From the NCBI RefSeq assembly GCF_900240975.1, contig NZ_LT968776.1, positions 3,035,092 to 3,099,091 on the forward strand: a stretch of DNA of 64,000 bases. The letters are read 5' to 3'. The translations under genes were made by a program, and so were the position numbers. Below, piece by piece: positions 43,050-52,073 of the stretch. The notes beneath the pieces were generated by a model. That model saw only the letters and a list, made by a program, of their open reading frames with translations, had not been told where the DNA came from and did no database searches. The DNA comes from Mycobacterium sp. 4858 (GTDB lineage: Bacteria; Actinomycetota; Actinomycetes; Mycobacteriales; Mycobacteriaceae). Position 1 is the first letter of the stretch. Each line of letters opens with the position of its first letter.

Positions 43050-44348
43050 ATGAAAATTTCACTGTTCTACGAGTTCCCGCTGCCGCGGCCCTGGGCGCCC
43101 GACGACGAGCGGCAGTTGTTCCAGGACGGCATGGACGAGATCGAGGCCGCCGACAAGGCCGGGTTCTCGACAGTCTGGCTCACCGAGCACCACTTCCTGG
43201 AGGAATACTGTCATTCCACCGCGCCGGAGATCATCTTGGCCGCTGCCAGCCAGCGGACCAAGAACATCCGGTTGGGATTCGGCATCATGCACCTGTTGCC
43301 ATCGGTCAACCACGCCGCTCGGGCGGCCGAACGAGTCGCCACCATCGACCTGCTCTCCAACGGGCGCGTCGAGTTCGGCACGGGAGAAGGGTCCTCCATC
43401 AGTGAGCTCGGCGGATTCGAAGTCGACCCCGCCGACAAGCGCGCCCAGTGGGAAGAGTCCCTCGAGGTGGCGATCCGATGCATGACCGAAGAGCCGTTCA
43501 CCGGCTTCAAGGGTGAGTACTACGACATGCCGCCGCGCAACGTTGTTCCCAAGCCGCTGCAAAAGCCGCATCCCCCCGTCTGGGTCGCTTGCACGCGGCC
43601 GGCGAGCGTGCAGATGGCCGCCGAGAAGTGCATCGGTGCATTGAGTTTCGCCTATACCGGTCCCGGGCCGCTTACCGAGCGGGTCAACGGTTACTACAAG
43701 GAATTCGAAGAGAGCGGTGTCCCGGTCACGCCGCAGATCAACCCGAACATCCTCGCCGTGGGCGGCGACCTGTCGATGATGGTCGCCAGGACGGACGAGG
43801 AGGCAGTCCGGCGCCTCGGAAAGGGTGGCGGATTCTTCTCGTTCGGCATCATGCACTACTACTTGACCGGGGAACACACCCCGGGCCGGACGGGTGTGTG
43901 GAAGCGTTACCTCGGCGAGGTGGAGAACGACCCGACGCTGGCCTACGGCCCCGGACGCGGAGCCATCGGGTCCCCGGCGACCGTCCGTGAATTTCTGCGT
44001 GGCTACGAAGAGAGCGGCGTCGACGAGCTCATCCTGCTGCTCAACCCGCGCAGCCACGAGGGCACCATGGAGTCCATCGAACTGATGGGCAAGGAGGTGC
44101 TGCCCGAGTTCATCGAGCGTGACGCGAAGGCGGTGGCCGACAAGGCCAAGCGGCTCGAGCCGGTCATCGAGAAGGTCGAGGCGCGCCGGCCGGAGTCGAC
44201 CGCACCGAAGTTCGACGAGAGCTACTCGTACGGCGGCCTGCCCACCGGCCGCAACAAGTTCACCGCGACCGAAATCCCGGAAGCCATGGCGGAGATGAAC
44301 CAGGGTCGGGTGGAGGCGGCGCGGCGAATGAAGGAGCAGAAAAAGTGA
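43050..44348 (+). CDS. Luciferase-like monooxygenase
   Basis: A 432-residue LLM-class protein with ATG 43050 after GGAGGTAA. The N-terminus MKISLFYEFPLPRPW and AGFSTVWLTEHHFLEEYCHS are typical of bacterial luciferase alpha-like flavin monooxygenases, as are ERVATIDLLSNGRVEFGTGEG. The C-terminal 80 residues are charged and helical (VIEKVEARRPEST), longer than the family core. It is in the middle of the meta-cleavage operon and may oxidise a ketone or hydroxylate a ring; the electron donor is unknown. Confidence 0.87.
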   Translation: MKISLFYEFPLPRPWAPDDERQLFQDGMDEIEAADKAGFSTVWLTEHHFLEEYCHSTAPEIILAAASQRTKNIRLGFGIMHLLPSVNHAARAAERVATIDLLSNGRVEFGTGEGSSISELGGFEVDPADKRAQWEESLEVAIRCMTEEPFTGFKGEYYDMPPRNVVPKPLQKPHPPVWVACTRPASVQMAAEKCIGALSFAYTGPGPLTERVNGYYKEFEESGVPVTPQINPNILAVGGDLSMMVARTDEEAVRRLGKGGGFFSFGIMHYYLTGEHTPGRTGVWKRYLGEVENDPTLAYGPGRGAIGSPATVREFLRGYEESGVDELILLLNPRSHEGTMESIELMGKEVLPEFIERDAKAVADKAKRLEPVIEKVEARRPESTAPKFDESYSYGGLPTGRNKFTATEIPEAMAEMNQGRVEAARRMKEQKK

Positions 44349-44369
44349 CCGGCGGACATCCATAGACCT

Positions 44370-45200
44370 TTGGAAAACGTGTCGGGAGGACTGGATCAAC
44401 TGTGGGGTTACGCTGGTCGCCGCGCGGTGGTGACCGGCTGCGCCTCCGGCATCGGCGAACAAGCGGTGCGGCAGCTCACTGAACTGGGTGCCGAGGTGGT
44501 CGGCCTCGACAAACGCCGACCCCCTCTGGAGCTCAACGAGTTTCACGAGGTCGATCTCGCCGACTGCCAGTCGATCGACGGTGCCGTGGCGTCCATAGGT
44601 GGGCCGGTCGACGCACTATTCAACGTCGCCGGCGTCTCGTCGGGCATCGGGGACCCGCCGCTGGTCGTCACCATCAACTTCCTGGGCACCCGGCACTTCA
44701 CCGAGGCGCTGATCCCCAAGATGGCCCCGGGCTCTGCGATCGTGAGTGTGTCGTCACTGGCGGCAGCCGGCTACCGCGACCATCTGCGCTCGGTCGCCCC
44801 GTTGCTGCGCACCACCTCGATGTCCGAAGGAATCGATTGGTGCCGTGACCACCCCGATCAGCTGGCCGGCGGCGGGTATCAACTGTCAAAGGAAGCGATC
44901 ATTCTGTACACGATGCAGAGCGCTACCCGCCTCGGCGCGCGCGGCATCCGGATCAACTGCACCGGGCCGGGAGTCACGGAGACGCCGATCCTGGACCAGT
45001 TGCGGACAAAATATGGGCAAAGCTACCTCGACGACATACCCAAACCGTTGGGGCGGGTCTCCGACCCCGCTGAGCAGGCTTCGGTGCTGCTATTCCTGAA
45101 CAGCCGTGCGGCCAGCTATATTTCGGGACAGGTCGTCTGGGTCGACGGTGGGAATGTCGGTGCCGCAATTGCACTGGAGCTCGAGGAAGGAGCGCCGTGA
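44370..45200 (+). CDS. Short-chain dehydrogenase (coniferyl-alcohol/hydroxysteroid dehydrogenase-like)
   Basis: A classical SDR of up to 276 residues. The cofactor motif is VVTGCASGIGEQ, with VFNVAGV-type core (ALFNVAGVSS), Ser in VSVSSLA and the catalytic pair in GGYQLSKEAI (YxxxK). The insert SMSEGIDWCRDHPDQLAG is found in the coniferyl-alcohol/3-alpha-hydroxysteroid dehydrogenase subgroup. The start is TTG 44370 or, in frame, GTG 44379; neither has a strong ribosome site. It is the sixth gene of the operon, and the next gene begins on its stop. Confidence 0.88.
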   Translation: MENVSGGLDQLWGYAGRRAVVTGCASGIGEQAVRQLTELGAEVVGLDKRRPPLELNEFHEVDLADCQSIDGAVASIGGPVDALFNVAGVSSGIGDPPLVVTINFLGTRHFTEALIPKMAPGSAIVSVSSLAAAGYRDHLRSVAPLLRTTSMSEGIDWCRDHPDQLAGGGYQLSKEAIILYTMQSATRLGARGIRINCTGPGVTETPILDQLRTKYGQSYLDDIPKPLGRVSDPAEQASVLLFLNSRAASYISGQVVWVDGGNVGAAIALELEEGAP

Positions 45201-46189
45201 CCGACTTGACTGATTTCCGGCGGGTCGCGCGTGACGTCTCGAATTGGGGACGGTGGGGGGACGACGACGAGCTCGGCACGCTGAATTTCATCACCGCGGA
45301 CAAGGTCGCCCAGGCCGCGAGTCTGGTCAGACACGGCAAGGTGTTCCCGCTCGGCGTCGACTTCGGCGCCTCGGGTCCGCAGGGTGCGTTCGAGTTCCGG
45401 CACAACCCGGTCCACATCATGACGGTCGACGGCGGCGACGTGAACACGCTGGCCAAGTACGGGCCCAGCTGGCCGCGCAACCCGTTGGCCCAGCAGCTGA
45501 GTGGCTACATGACGGCCGACAACCCGTTTCGGTTCAACGACGACATCATCATCATGCCGTTGCAGGCGGCAAGCCAGTGGGATGCGCTGTCCCACGTCTA
45601 CTACGACGATCATCTCTACAACGGCTTCGCGGCGGATTCGGTGACCAGCATGGGCGCCTACCACTGCGGCATCGACAAGGTCGACGTCAAGGGCATCACG
45701 TCCCGCGGTGTGCTGCTGGACTTGGTTCGCCATCGAGGGGTGGAGGTCTTCCTCGAAGCCGGCAACCCGATCTCGCCGGAAGAACTCGACGACGTGGTTC
45801 GCGCCCAGGGCGTGACGATTGGGCGCGGCGACATCGTGCTCATCCGGACCGGTTGGTGGACAAGGTTTCTCATGACCGGCAACAAGACGGAAGGCTACTC
45901 CGGGCTGGACTGGCGATGCGCCCAGTGGCTGCACGATCACGAGATCGCGGCCGTCGCCGCCGACAACCTCCAGGTCGAAGACCTGGTGTCGGGGATCGAT
46001 GGCATCACCTTCCCCCTGCACCTGCTCTGCCTGCGCGACATGGGGATGATCTTCGGCGAATACTGGGATCTCACCGCCTTAGCCGAGGATTGCGCCGCCG
46101 ACGGCGTCTACGAGTTCCAGCTCGTCGCCCCGCCCCTGCGGGTGGTCGGCGCCGTGGGCTCTCCGGTCAACCCGATCGCGATCAAGTGA
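45197..46189 (+). CDS. Cyclase-family (kynurenine formamidase-like) metal hydrolase
   Basis: A 330-residue PF04199 protein. Its GTG 45197 overlaps the SDR stop. It has GRWGDDDELGTLNFIT at the N-terminus, the metal-site block ASQWDALSHVYYD and a later IRTGWW and DNLQVED region. The family includes formamidases and lactone or amide hydrolases; a ring or lactone hydrolysis in the pathway would fit. A hydrolase gene follows with TGATG overlap. Confidence 0.85.
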   Translation: MTDLTDFRRVARDVSNWGRWGDDDELGTLNFITADKVAQAASLVRHGKVFPLGVDFGASGPQGAFEFRHNPVHIMTVDGGDVNTLAKYGPSWPRNPLAQQLSGYMTADNPFRFNDDIIIMPLQAASQWDALSHVYYDDHLYNGFAADSVTSMGAYHCGIDKVDVKGITSRGVLLDLVRHRGVEVFLEAGNPISPEELDDVVRAQGVTIGRGDIVLIRTGWWTRFLMTGNKTEGYSGLDWRCAQWLHDHEIAAVAADNLQVEDLVSGIDGITFPLHLLCLRDMGMIFGEYWDLTALAEDCAADGVYEFQLVAPPLRVVGAVGSPVNPIAIK

Positions 46190-47013
46190 TGGACTTCCAA
46201 CGCAAGACCATGCTGGTGGACGGCCTGACCACCGGCTATCTGGAAGCGGGCGAGGGCGATCCGGTGGTGCTGCTGCACGGCGGTGAGTTCGGCGCCAGCG
46301 CCGAACTGGGCTGGGAACACAACATCACGGCGCTCGCCGAGCGATACCGAGTGCTGGCGCCCGACCAGCTGGGCTTCGGACAGTCGGCGAAGGTCATCGA
46401 CTTCGTCGACGGGCGCGGGATGCGGATCCGCCACGTGGCGCGGTTCTGCGAGCTGCTCGGCGTCGGCTCGGCCCACTTCGTGGGCAACTCGATGGGGGCC
46501 ATCAATCTGCTCACCGATGCCACCTCGGAAGCACCGCGGTTGCCTGTCCGCAGCCTGGCGATCATCTGCGGGGGCGGAGAGATTCAGCAGAACAAGCACT
46601 TCGAGTCACTGCAGGAATACGACGCGACGCTCCCGGCCATGCGCGGCATCGTTGAAGCGCTGTTCCACGATCCGGCCTATCCCGACGATGAGGAATACGT
46701 GGGCCGACGCTTCGAGTCGAGCACCGCGCCAGGAGCGTGGGAGGCGGTGGCCGCGGCCCGTTTCCGTCGCCCAGGCTCGACACGGCCCCCGGCCCCGTCG
46801 AGTGCGCGAGCTTACCAGCGCATCACCGTGCCGACGCTGGTCGTGGAGGGAGGGGACGACAAGCTGCTGCCGGCCGGCTGGGCCGCCGAGATAGCCAAGG
46901 CGATCGACGGCGCGCGGTCGGTCGTGGTCGACAAGGCCGGCCACTGCCCACAGATCGAACAGCCGGCAACGGTGAACAAATTGCTGCTCGACTTCCTGGC
47001 CGGGAACGCCTAG
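46189..47013 (+). CDS. Alpha/beta hydrolase (meta-cleavage hydrolase-like)
   Basis: A 274-residue hydrolase. Motifs: VVLLHGGEFGASAELGWEHN, APDQLGFGQSAK, nucleophile elbow FVGNSMGAINLL, acid in VVEGGDDKLLP and base in DKAGHCPQIEQP. This pattern is close to 2-hydroxymuconate-type hydrolases, so the operon has two candidate C-C hydrolases, at its first and last position. It ends 4 bp inside the convergent mmcO-like gene. Confidence 0.88.
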   Translation: MDFQRKTMLVDGLTTGYLEAGEGDPVVLLHGGEFGASAELGWEHNITALAERYRVLAPDQLGFGQSAKVIDFVDGRGMRIRHVARFCELLGVGSAHFVGNSMGAINLLTDATSEAPRLPVRSLAIICGGGEIQQNKHFESLQEYDATLPAMRGIVEALFHDPAYPDDEEYVGRRFESSTAPGAWEAVAAARFRRPGSTRPPAPSSARAYQRITVPTLVVEGGDDKLLPAGWAAEIAKAIDGARSVVVDKAGHCPQIEQPATVNKLLLDFLAGNA

Positions 47014-48650
47014 AACACGTAATCCAGCCGGGTCTGCATCCCGGCCTCTTGATGATAGGTGTTGTGGCAATGCAACATCCACGAACCCGGATTGTCGGCC
47101 ACCAGCACGGCGAGCAGCTTCTGCCTGGGCAGCACCATGAGAGTGTCCTTGCGGGGACCGGGGCTGCCGTCGGCCTTGATCAGCTGGAACGTGTGGCCGT
47201 GCAGGTGCATCGGGTGATACATCATCGTGGGGTTGTCGAACGTGATGGTCGGCCGCTCACCCTGTCGGACGTGCAACGGTTCGGCGTCGCTGTAAGCCTT
47301 TCCGTTGATCGTCCAGTTGTACTGCGTCATGTCGCCGCCCAGGACGACTGGGAGGTCCAGGCCGGGCTGCGGCCGGCCCAGGTTGACGGGCGTTGTCGCG
47401 GTGAACATCTCGACCGTGCCCACCCGCCGGTCGAGTTCGGCCGGGTGAAAACCCGGGTCGGGTGCGCTGCCCGCCCCGGTGGACAGCAGCGTACGCGCCA
47501 GGGCGTTCTTCCCTTCGGCGAGCGCGACCAGTGGGAAAACACCGTCGGCTGCGGTCACGATGACGTCGTAGCGCTCGGCCATGCCGACGAGCAGGGCGTC
47601 GACCTGGACCGGCACCACGGGATAGCCGTCGGTATGGGTGACCGTCATCGTGTGGCCGGCCAGCGCGACGCGAAATGTGGTGTCGGAACCGGCGTTGATG
47701 AAGCGGATCCGGATGCGTTGTCCAGGCTTGGCGTTGAAGGTCATGGGCGCGGCGGGAATTCGGCCGTTGATCAGATAGTAGGGGTAAGCGATATCGCCGG
47801 CGTCGCCGCCGAGCAGATCGCTTCTGCCTACACTTGCGCCGGACATCGCGGCCGTCGGGCTTGTCGAGGTGGGCTGGCTGGTCGAGGTTGCCGAGGTCTC
47901 ACTCGACGACGTCGTCGTCGGCGTCTCACTGGTCGTGGTGGTCGTGGTGGTGGTCGCGGTCGTCGTGGTCGCGGGAGTGCTTGGTGGGGCGGACTTGTTC
48001 GGGCTGGTCAGTTCGGTGTACAGCTGCTGCGGTGACTTCCCGACGCCGTCGGTCCAATCATCAAGGACCACAATCCATTCGGCGTCGTAGTTGCCTTCGG
48101 TCGGGTCGTCGACGATCACCGGCAGGTACAGGCCCGTGTCGGCGTCGAGCCCGCCGGTGTGCGGGTGGGCCCAGTAGGTGCCGGCATTCGGAACGGAGAA
48201 GCGGTAGGTGAAGTCCTGCCCGGCGGCGACGTTCGGGGTGGCGGGCGCGGCACCGTCCATGTCGTTGCGCAGCGCGATGCCGTGCCAATGCACCGACGTC
48301 GGGTGGTCCAGCCGGTTCGACACCGTCACCACCAGCTCGTCGCCGATCCTGGCCCGGATCGGCGAGCCCGGAATGGTGTTGCCGTAGGCCAGCGTGCGGA
48401 CGACCGGTCCGCCCAGGTCGACCTGGACCTGCTGGGCGGTCAGGCCGGCGGTGACGGTGCGGCCACTGTGCGGCCGGGCGGCCTCGGCCGCGGCGATGGC
48501 GGCGGCCAGCCGAGCGTCGCCGGACGGCGGCGGCTTTGACTGACTGCACGCTGCCAGTGCGAATCCGCCGGCGATGCCGGCGGCCATGAATCCGCGCCTG
48601 GTGAGCCGAGCGCCGGGGACGGTGGCCTCGCCCGTGGGAAGCACAGACAT
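47010..48650 (-). CDS. mmcO: Multicopper oxidase MmcO-like, with Thr-rich insert
   Basis: A 546-residue exported multicopper oxidase, similar to Rv0846c, which oxidises Cu(I) and protects against copper. Tat signal RRGFMAAG and lipobox LAACS near residue 36 indicate a lipoprotein. All copper motifs are present: VHWHG, WAHPHTG, HPMHLHGH and HCHNTYHQEAGM with the type 1 Met. ATG 48650 has GGAG 5 nt upstream. Unusual is a Thr/Ser-rich low-complexity stretch of about 50 residues (around 217-267, from ATTTT to TSTSP) between the cupredoxin domains, coded by a GTCGTG-like microsatellite on the plus strand at about 47850-48000. Confidence 0.92.
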   Translation of the reverse strand: MSVLPTGEATVPGARLTRRGFMAAGIAGGFALAACSQSKPPPSGDARLAAAIAAAEAARPHSGRTVTAGLTAQQVQVDLGGPVVRTLAYGNTIPGSPIRARIGDELVVTVSNRLDHPTSVHWHGIALRNDMDGAAPATPNVAAGQDFTYRFSVPNAGTYWAHPHTGGLDADTGLYLPVIVDDPTEGNYDAEWIVVLDDWTDGVGKSPQQLYTELTSPNKSAPPSTPATTTTATTTTTTTTSETPTTTSSSETSATSTSQPTSTSPTAAMSGASVGRSDLLGGDAGDIAYPYYLINGRIPAAPMTFNAKPGQRIRIRFINAGSDTTFRVALAGHTMTVTHTDGYPVVPVQVDALLVGMAERYDVIVTAADGVFPLVALAEGKNALARTLLSTGAGSAPDPGFHPAELDRRVGTVEMFTATTPVNLGRPQPGLDLPVVLGGDMTQYNWTINGKAYSDAEPLHVRQGERPTITFDNPTMMYHPMHLHGHTFQLIKADGSPGPRKDTLMVLPRQKLLAVLVADNPGSWMLHCHNTYHQEAGMQTRLDYVF

Positions 48651-48735
48651 CACCGCTCCTCGTCGTCGTCGATCTCTGGCGTCCTATACGCTGCTCGGCC
48701 GCGGGGCTCAGCGCAACCACCTACGCGGTTCATGT

Positions 48736-48793
48736 CGAGATTGCCGCCAGGGTCGTGCCGTCGATGGAGACCGCAACCCTCACGGCAATCTCG
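48736..48793. repeat. Long imperfect palindrome
   Basis: CGAGATTGCCG (48736-48746) is the exact reverse complement of 48783-48793, and AGGGT (48749-48753) pairs with ACCCT (48776-48780): 16 of 18 bp in each arm with a 22-nt loop. It is between the end of the NAD-binding protein gene and the start of mmcO on the minus strand, so it may end the first transcript. It resembles in form the palindrome at 29148 but has another sequence. Confidence 0.8.
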
Positions 48794-48809
48794 GGTTGTC
48801 GGCTTCGGA

Positions 48810-49574
48810 CTATCCGCCGTTGGGCGCGTGGGAAGCCATCCAGTCGCTGAACGTGGTGGGGTAGACAAGCACGTCTTCGCCATCGATGGGAACGATGCTG
48901 CGATCGTCGAGCACCGCACCGTAATAGCGGGCGTCGTTGTCAGTGATCACCTGGCGGTCATCGCCGGTCGCGGCGAACCGCGTCCGGATGAAGTCGTCCA
49001 TACCTGCCTTTTCTGGGCCGGCGATGTTGATCACCCCGTTTACCGGGTCCCCGCAAGCCGCACGGGTGACAGCGGTGGCGACGTCCGCAGCGGCGATGGG
49101 CTGGAACGCGCCATGCGGGGCACGGACCGCTGCGCCGTCGACCATCGAATCGGCAATCCCGTCAACGAATTCGAAGAACTGAGTAGCCCGCACGATCGAA
49201 TACGGGAATCCCGATTCCACGATCTCTCTTTCCTGAGCGATTTTCGCCCGCATGTAGCCGCTTTCGGCCGCCCGGTCGGCCCCCACGATCGAGAGCGCGA
49301 CGTGGTGCCGCGCCCCGGCGGCCCGCTCCGCGTCGAGGAGGTTGCGGGTGGACGTGGTGAAGAAGTTGAGGACATCGTCGTCGGCCCAGGATGGCGAGTT
49401 GGAGACGTCCACAACGGTATCGACGCCACCGAGAGCACCGGCGAGGCCTTCTCCGGTGATGGTGTTCACTCCCGTACTCGGCGAGGCCGGGATGGCCTCG
49501 TGTCCCAGCTCGGTGAGCTGGGAGACAACCTGCGATCCGATCAGTCCGCTGCCCCCGACGACCAGAACCTTCAT
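48810..49574 (-). CDS. NmrA/SDR-a-like NAD(P)-binding protein
   Basis: A 254-residue Rossmann-fold protein starting at ATG 49574, with GGGAGGA 6 nt upstream. VLVVGGSGLIGSQVVSQL binds the dinucleotide. The later GVDTVVDVSNSPSW, HVALSIVGADRA and YSIVRATQFFEFV blocks are those of NmrA-like atypical SDRs, which include NADP sensors and quinone reductases. It is divergent from the SDR at 49723. No pathway role is evident. Confidence 0.85.
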   Translation of the reverse strand: MKVLVVGGSGLIGSQVVSQLTELGHEAIPASPSTGVNTITGEGLAGALGGVDTVVDVSNSPSWADDDVLNFFTTSTRNLLDAERAAGARHHVALSIVGADRAAESGYMRAKIAQEREIVESGFPYSIVRATQFFEFVDGIADSMVDGAAVRAPHGAFQPIAAADVATAVTRAACGDPVNGVINIAGPEKAGMDDFIRTRFAATGDDRQVITDNDARYYGAVLDDRSIVPIDGEDVLVYPTTFSDWMASHAPNGG

Positions 49575-49673
49575 GAGCATTCCTCCCGAGCTTCCCGATG
49601 AACTGGCCCTCTCAGCATGGCGTGTGTGCCGGACCAGCGGAACCCTCGAGCGGCAGCGATGCACATCGGGCGC

Positions 49674-49716
49674 TTAAATCAACTGCTTGACTTAATGGTT
49701 GCCACCCCGATTAACT
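49674..49716 (+). promoter_or_regulatory. TTAARTCAA operator and leaderless promoter 1
   Basis: TTAAATCAA-N4-TTGACTTAA at 49674-49695 (8 of 9 bp in the arms). TTGACT (49687-49692) in the right arm is the -35 box; TTAACT (49711-49716) is the -10 box after 18 bp and ends 6 bp before GTG 49723. The same layout is seen at 51349-51390. Confidence 0.8.
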
Positions 49717-49722
49717 CGTCGG

Positions 49723-50529
49723 GTGGTCAACGAATTGGACGGCAAGGTTGCCATCGTCACCGGCGGGGCCTCCGGCATCGGTCGCGGCATAGCGGAACGG
49801 TTTGTGGCCGAGGGTTCGCGGGTCGTCATCGCCGACGTCGAGACGGCCAGGGGGGAGGAACTGGCCGCCACGCTCGGCTCCGCCGCGCTGTTCCGGCGGA
49901 CCGATGTCTCCGATCCCGAACAGGTCGCGGCGCTGGTCGCCGCCACCGTCGAGCAGTTCGGTGGCCTGCACGTCATGGTGAACAACGCCGGAATTTCGAG
50001 CCCGCTGCGCCGACTGCTCGACGACGATCTGGCCGACTTCCACCGGGTGATGGGCGTCAACGTCCTGGGAGTGATGGCCGGCACCCGGGATGCCGCCAGG
50101 CACATGGCTGAGAGCGGTGGTGGATCGATCATCAACCTGACATCGATCGGCGGGATCCAGGCCGGCGGCGGGGTGATGATCTACCGGGCCTCGAAGGCGG
50201 CGGTCATCCAGTTCACCAAGTCCGCGGCAATTGAGCTGGCGCGCCACGAGATTCGGGTCAACGCGATAGCGCCGGGCAGCATACCGACGCCGATCCTGGC
50301 TTCGTCGGCGGTCGACGTGGACCCGGCCGAGCTGGCGCGGTTCGAGGCGCGGATTCGCCAGGGGATGCGCGACGACCGGCCACTGAAGCGGGAGGGCACG
50401 CCCGACGACGTCGCCGAGGCGGCGCTGTACTTCGCCACCGATCGGTCCCGCTATGTCACCGGCGCGGTGCTGCCGGTCGACGGGGGGACCTCCGCCGGCA
50501 AGGTGATCCGCTCGCGCAACAGCGGGTGA
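49723..50529 (+). CDS. Short-chain dehydrogenase/reductase
   Basis: A 268-residue classical SDR starting at GTG 49723 (leaderless). It has VAIVTGGASGIGRGIAERF, MVNNAGIS, INLTSIGG and the catalytic IYRASKAAVI (YxxxK), ending with YVTGAVLPVDGG. Its upstream sequence shares the operator of the TetR-P450 operon, so it is probably a part of the same regulon although about 1.7 kb away and separated by the PAS gene. Substrate: an alcohol or ketone, not known. Confidence 0.92.
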   Translation: MVNELDGKVAIVTGGASGIGRGIAERFVAEGSRVVIADVETARGEELAATLGSAALFRRTDVSDPEQVAALVAATVEQFGGLHVMVNNAGISSPLRRLLDDDLADFHRVMGVNVLGVMAGTRDAARHMAESGGGSIINLTSIGGIQAGGGVMIYRASKAAVIQFTKSAAIELARHEIRVNAIAPGSIPTPILASSAVDVDPAELARFEARIRQGMRDDRPLKREGTPDDVAEAALYFATDRSRYVTGAVLPVDGGTSAGKVIRSRNSG

Positions 50530-50538
50530 GGTTTCGCG

Positions 50539-51183
50539 TCAGGGCCCTTCGGCGGGATGTCCGGCGTGGGTTTCCAGCCGTAGCTTGGCCAGGGCCTGCG
50601 CGCGCGTGAGGTCTTCGGTGCCGGCGCTTTCCGCGATCACGCTGTGGGAATGCGTCAGCACGCTCAGCACCGCCTCGCTGGGAAGGTCGGGGAACTGGCG
50701 CGCCAGCCCTTCGGCCGCGCTCCTCAACTCGAACAGTTTGGGATACGCGCGGTCCGCGGGGGTGGGCGGCACCACGCGGGTGACGTCCTGGGCGTGTTGC
50801 AGCACGCCGACCGTCTTCTTGCCTTCTTTGATCGGCGAATTCATCGGTGTCCACACCTTGTAGATGAATTCGCCCGGATTCTGCGGGTCGGGAAGGTCGT
50901 AGCGCTGTACGCCCAGCCAATGCCGGACCCCGCGGCGAAGGACGAACTCCAACGACGCCGAGACGTTGGCCACGCCGTCCGCTTCCGGATCGGCCGGGTT
51001 GTCCGGGAAGGCGTCGAACAGCGGGCGGCCGAGCAAGCTTTCCCGCGGGTGCCCCGACGCCCGTTCGCCGGCCACGTTAACCGCACGGATCCGCCAGTCG
51101 GCATCGGTCACTAGGTACGGCGCCCACTTCGATTGGAACCACGCGGATTCCTCGATCGCCGAGACCCGGTTGGCTGACAACAT
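50539..51183 (-). CDS. PAS-domain protein
   Basis: A 214-residue soluble protein with one PAS domain (residues 15-130: PYLVTDADWRIRAVNVAGER, LGVQRYDLPDPQNPGEFIYK, GVLQHAQDVT) and a C-terminal helical tail (SVLTHSHSVIAESAG). No output domain is seen, so it may sense a ligand and bind a partner. ATG 51183 is used, GTG 51186 is in frame. It lies between two promoters of the TTAARTCAA regulon and is divergent from tetR. Confidence 0.82.
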   Translation of the reverse strand: MLSANRVSAIEESAWFQSKWAPYLVTDADWRIRAVNVAGERASGHPRESLLGRPLFDAFPDNPADPEADGVANVSASLEFVLRRGVRHWLGVQRYDLPDPQNPGEFIYKVWTPMNSPIKEGKKTVGVLQHAQDVTRVVPPTPADRAYPKLFELRSAAEGLARQFPDLPSEAVLSVLTHSHSVIAESAGTEDLTRAQALAKLRLETHAGHPAEGP

Positions 51184-51348
51184 CACTACCCCTACCGGTC
51201 CTTCATTGCCCTGACACCACCACCACGCTCCCCGGTGCGCAAGAAGCCATCGTGCTCCGCGGGGCCGGCCCCGGGCGAGGGACCTTTGTCACCCGCGCCC
51301 CGGCCAAGTGGCACCGAAAGGATGGCCGGAGCAAACGACCAGCCGAGT

Positions 51349-51390
51349 TTAAATCAATCGCTTGACTTAATCGATCGGCCACGGTTGACT
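51349..51390 (+). promoter_or_regulatory. TTAARTCAA operator and leaderless promoter 2
   Basis: TTAAATCAA-N4-TTGACTTAA at 51349-51370. The -35 TTGACT (51362-51367) is in the right arm; -10 TTGACT (51385-51390) follows after 17 bp and ends 6 bp before GTG 51397 of tetR. This indicates self-control by the TetR protein. Confidence 0.8.
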
Positions 51391-51396
51391 AGCCGG

Positions 51397-52062
51397 GTGA
51401 CTACCATCGGCCGGACCGTTCGCACCGAACGGGCCAGCTCCACCCAGGAAGCGATCTTGGTTGCGGCCGAGCGGCTATACGCCGAGCACGGCATGTTCGC
51501 GGTGTCGAACCGGCAGGTGAGTGAGGCCGCGGGCCAGGGCAATAACGCCGCGGTCGGCTACCACTTCGGTACCAAGGCCGACCTGGTGCGAGCGATCGAA
51601 CACAAGCACCGCAGGCCGGTCGAGCAACTTCGCGAGCAGATGGTGGCCGAGCTGCACGAATCGGGTGGTTCCACCGAGATGAGGGATTGGGTGGCCTGTC
51701 TGGTGCGTCCCCTCACCGATCACCTGGAGGAGCTCGGCAATCCCACCTGGTACGCGCGTTTCGCCGCGCAGGCGATGACCGATCCCGCGTACTACAACAT
51801 CATCGTCAAGGGCGCTTTGAGCTCGCCCTCCTTGGTTCAGGTCGTCGAGGGCATCAACCGCTGCCTGCCGGACCTGCCGGCCGAGGTGCATTTCGAGCGA
51901 AACATCATGGCCCGCAACCTGTTGATGCACACCTGCGCCGACCGGGAGCGTGCGCTTGCCGCGGGCACCTCGCCGCCTCAACGGTCCTGGCGGGCCGCCG
52001 CATCGGGTCTCATCGACGCGATCGTGGGCCTGTGGCTGGCGCCCGTGACGCCGTACGAGTGA
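51397..52062 (+). CDS. TetR-family regulator of the P450 operon
   Basis: A 221-residue TetR protein. GTG 51397 is 6 bp after the -10 box, so translation is likely leaderless. The HTH is at residues 32-60 (FAVSNRQVSEAAGQGNNAAV, then GYHFGTKADLVRAI). It is the first gene of the ferredoxin-P450 operon and its own promoter bears the palindrome that is also found before the SDR at 49723. I infer that it represses both and that a pathway compound releases it. Confidence 0.92.
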   Translation: MTTIGRTVRTERASSTQEAILVAAERLYAEHGMFAVSNRQVSEAAGQGNNAAVGYHFGTKADLVRAIEHKHRRPVEQLREQMVAELHESGGSTEMRDWVACLVRPLTDHLEELGNPTWYARFAAQAMTDPAYYNIIVKGALSSPSLVQVVEGINRCLPDLPAEVHFERNIMARNLLMHTCADRERALAAGTSPPQRSWRAAASGLIDAIVGLWLAPVTPYE

Positions 52063-52073
52063 AAGGTCTGCGG

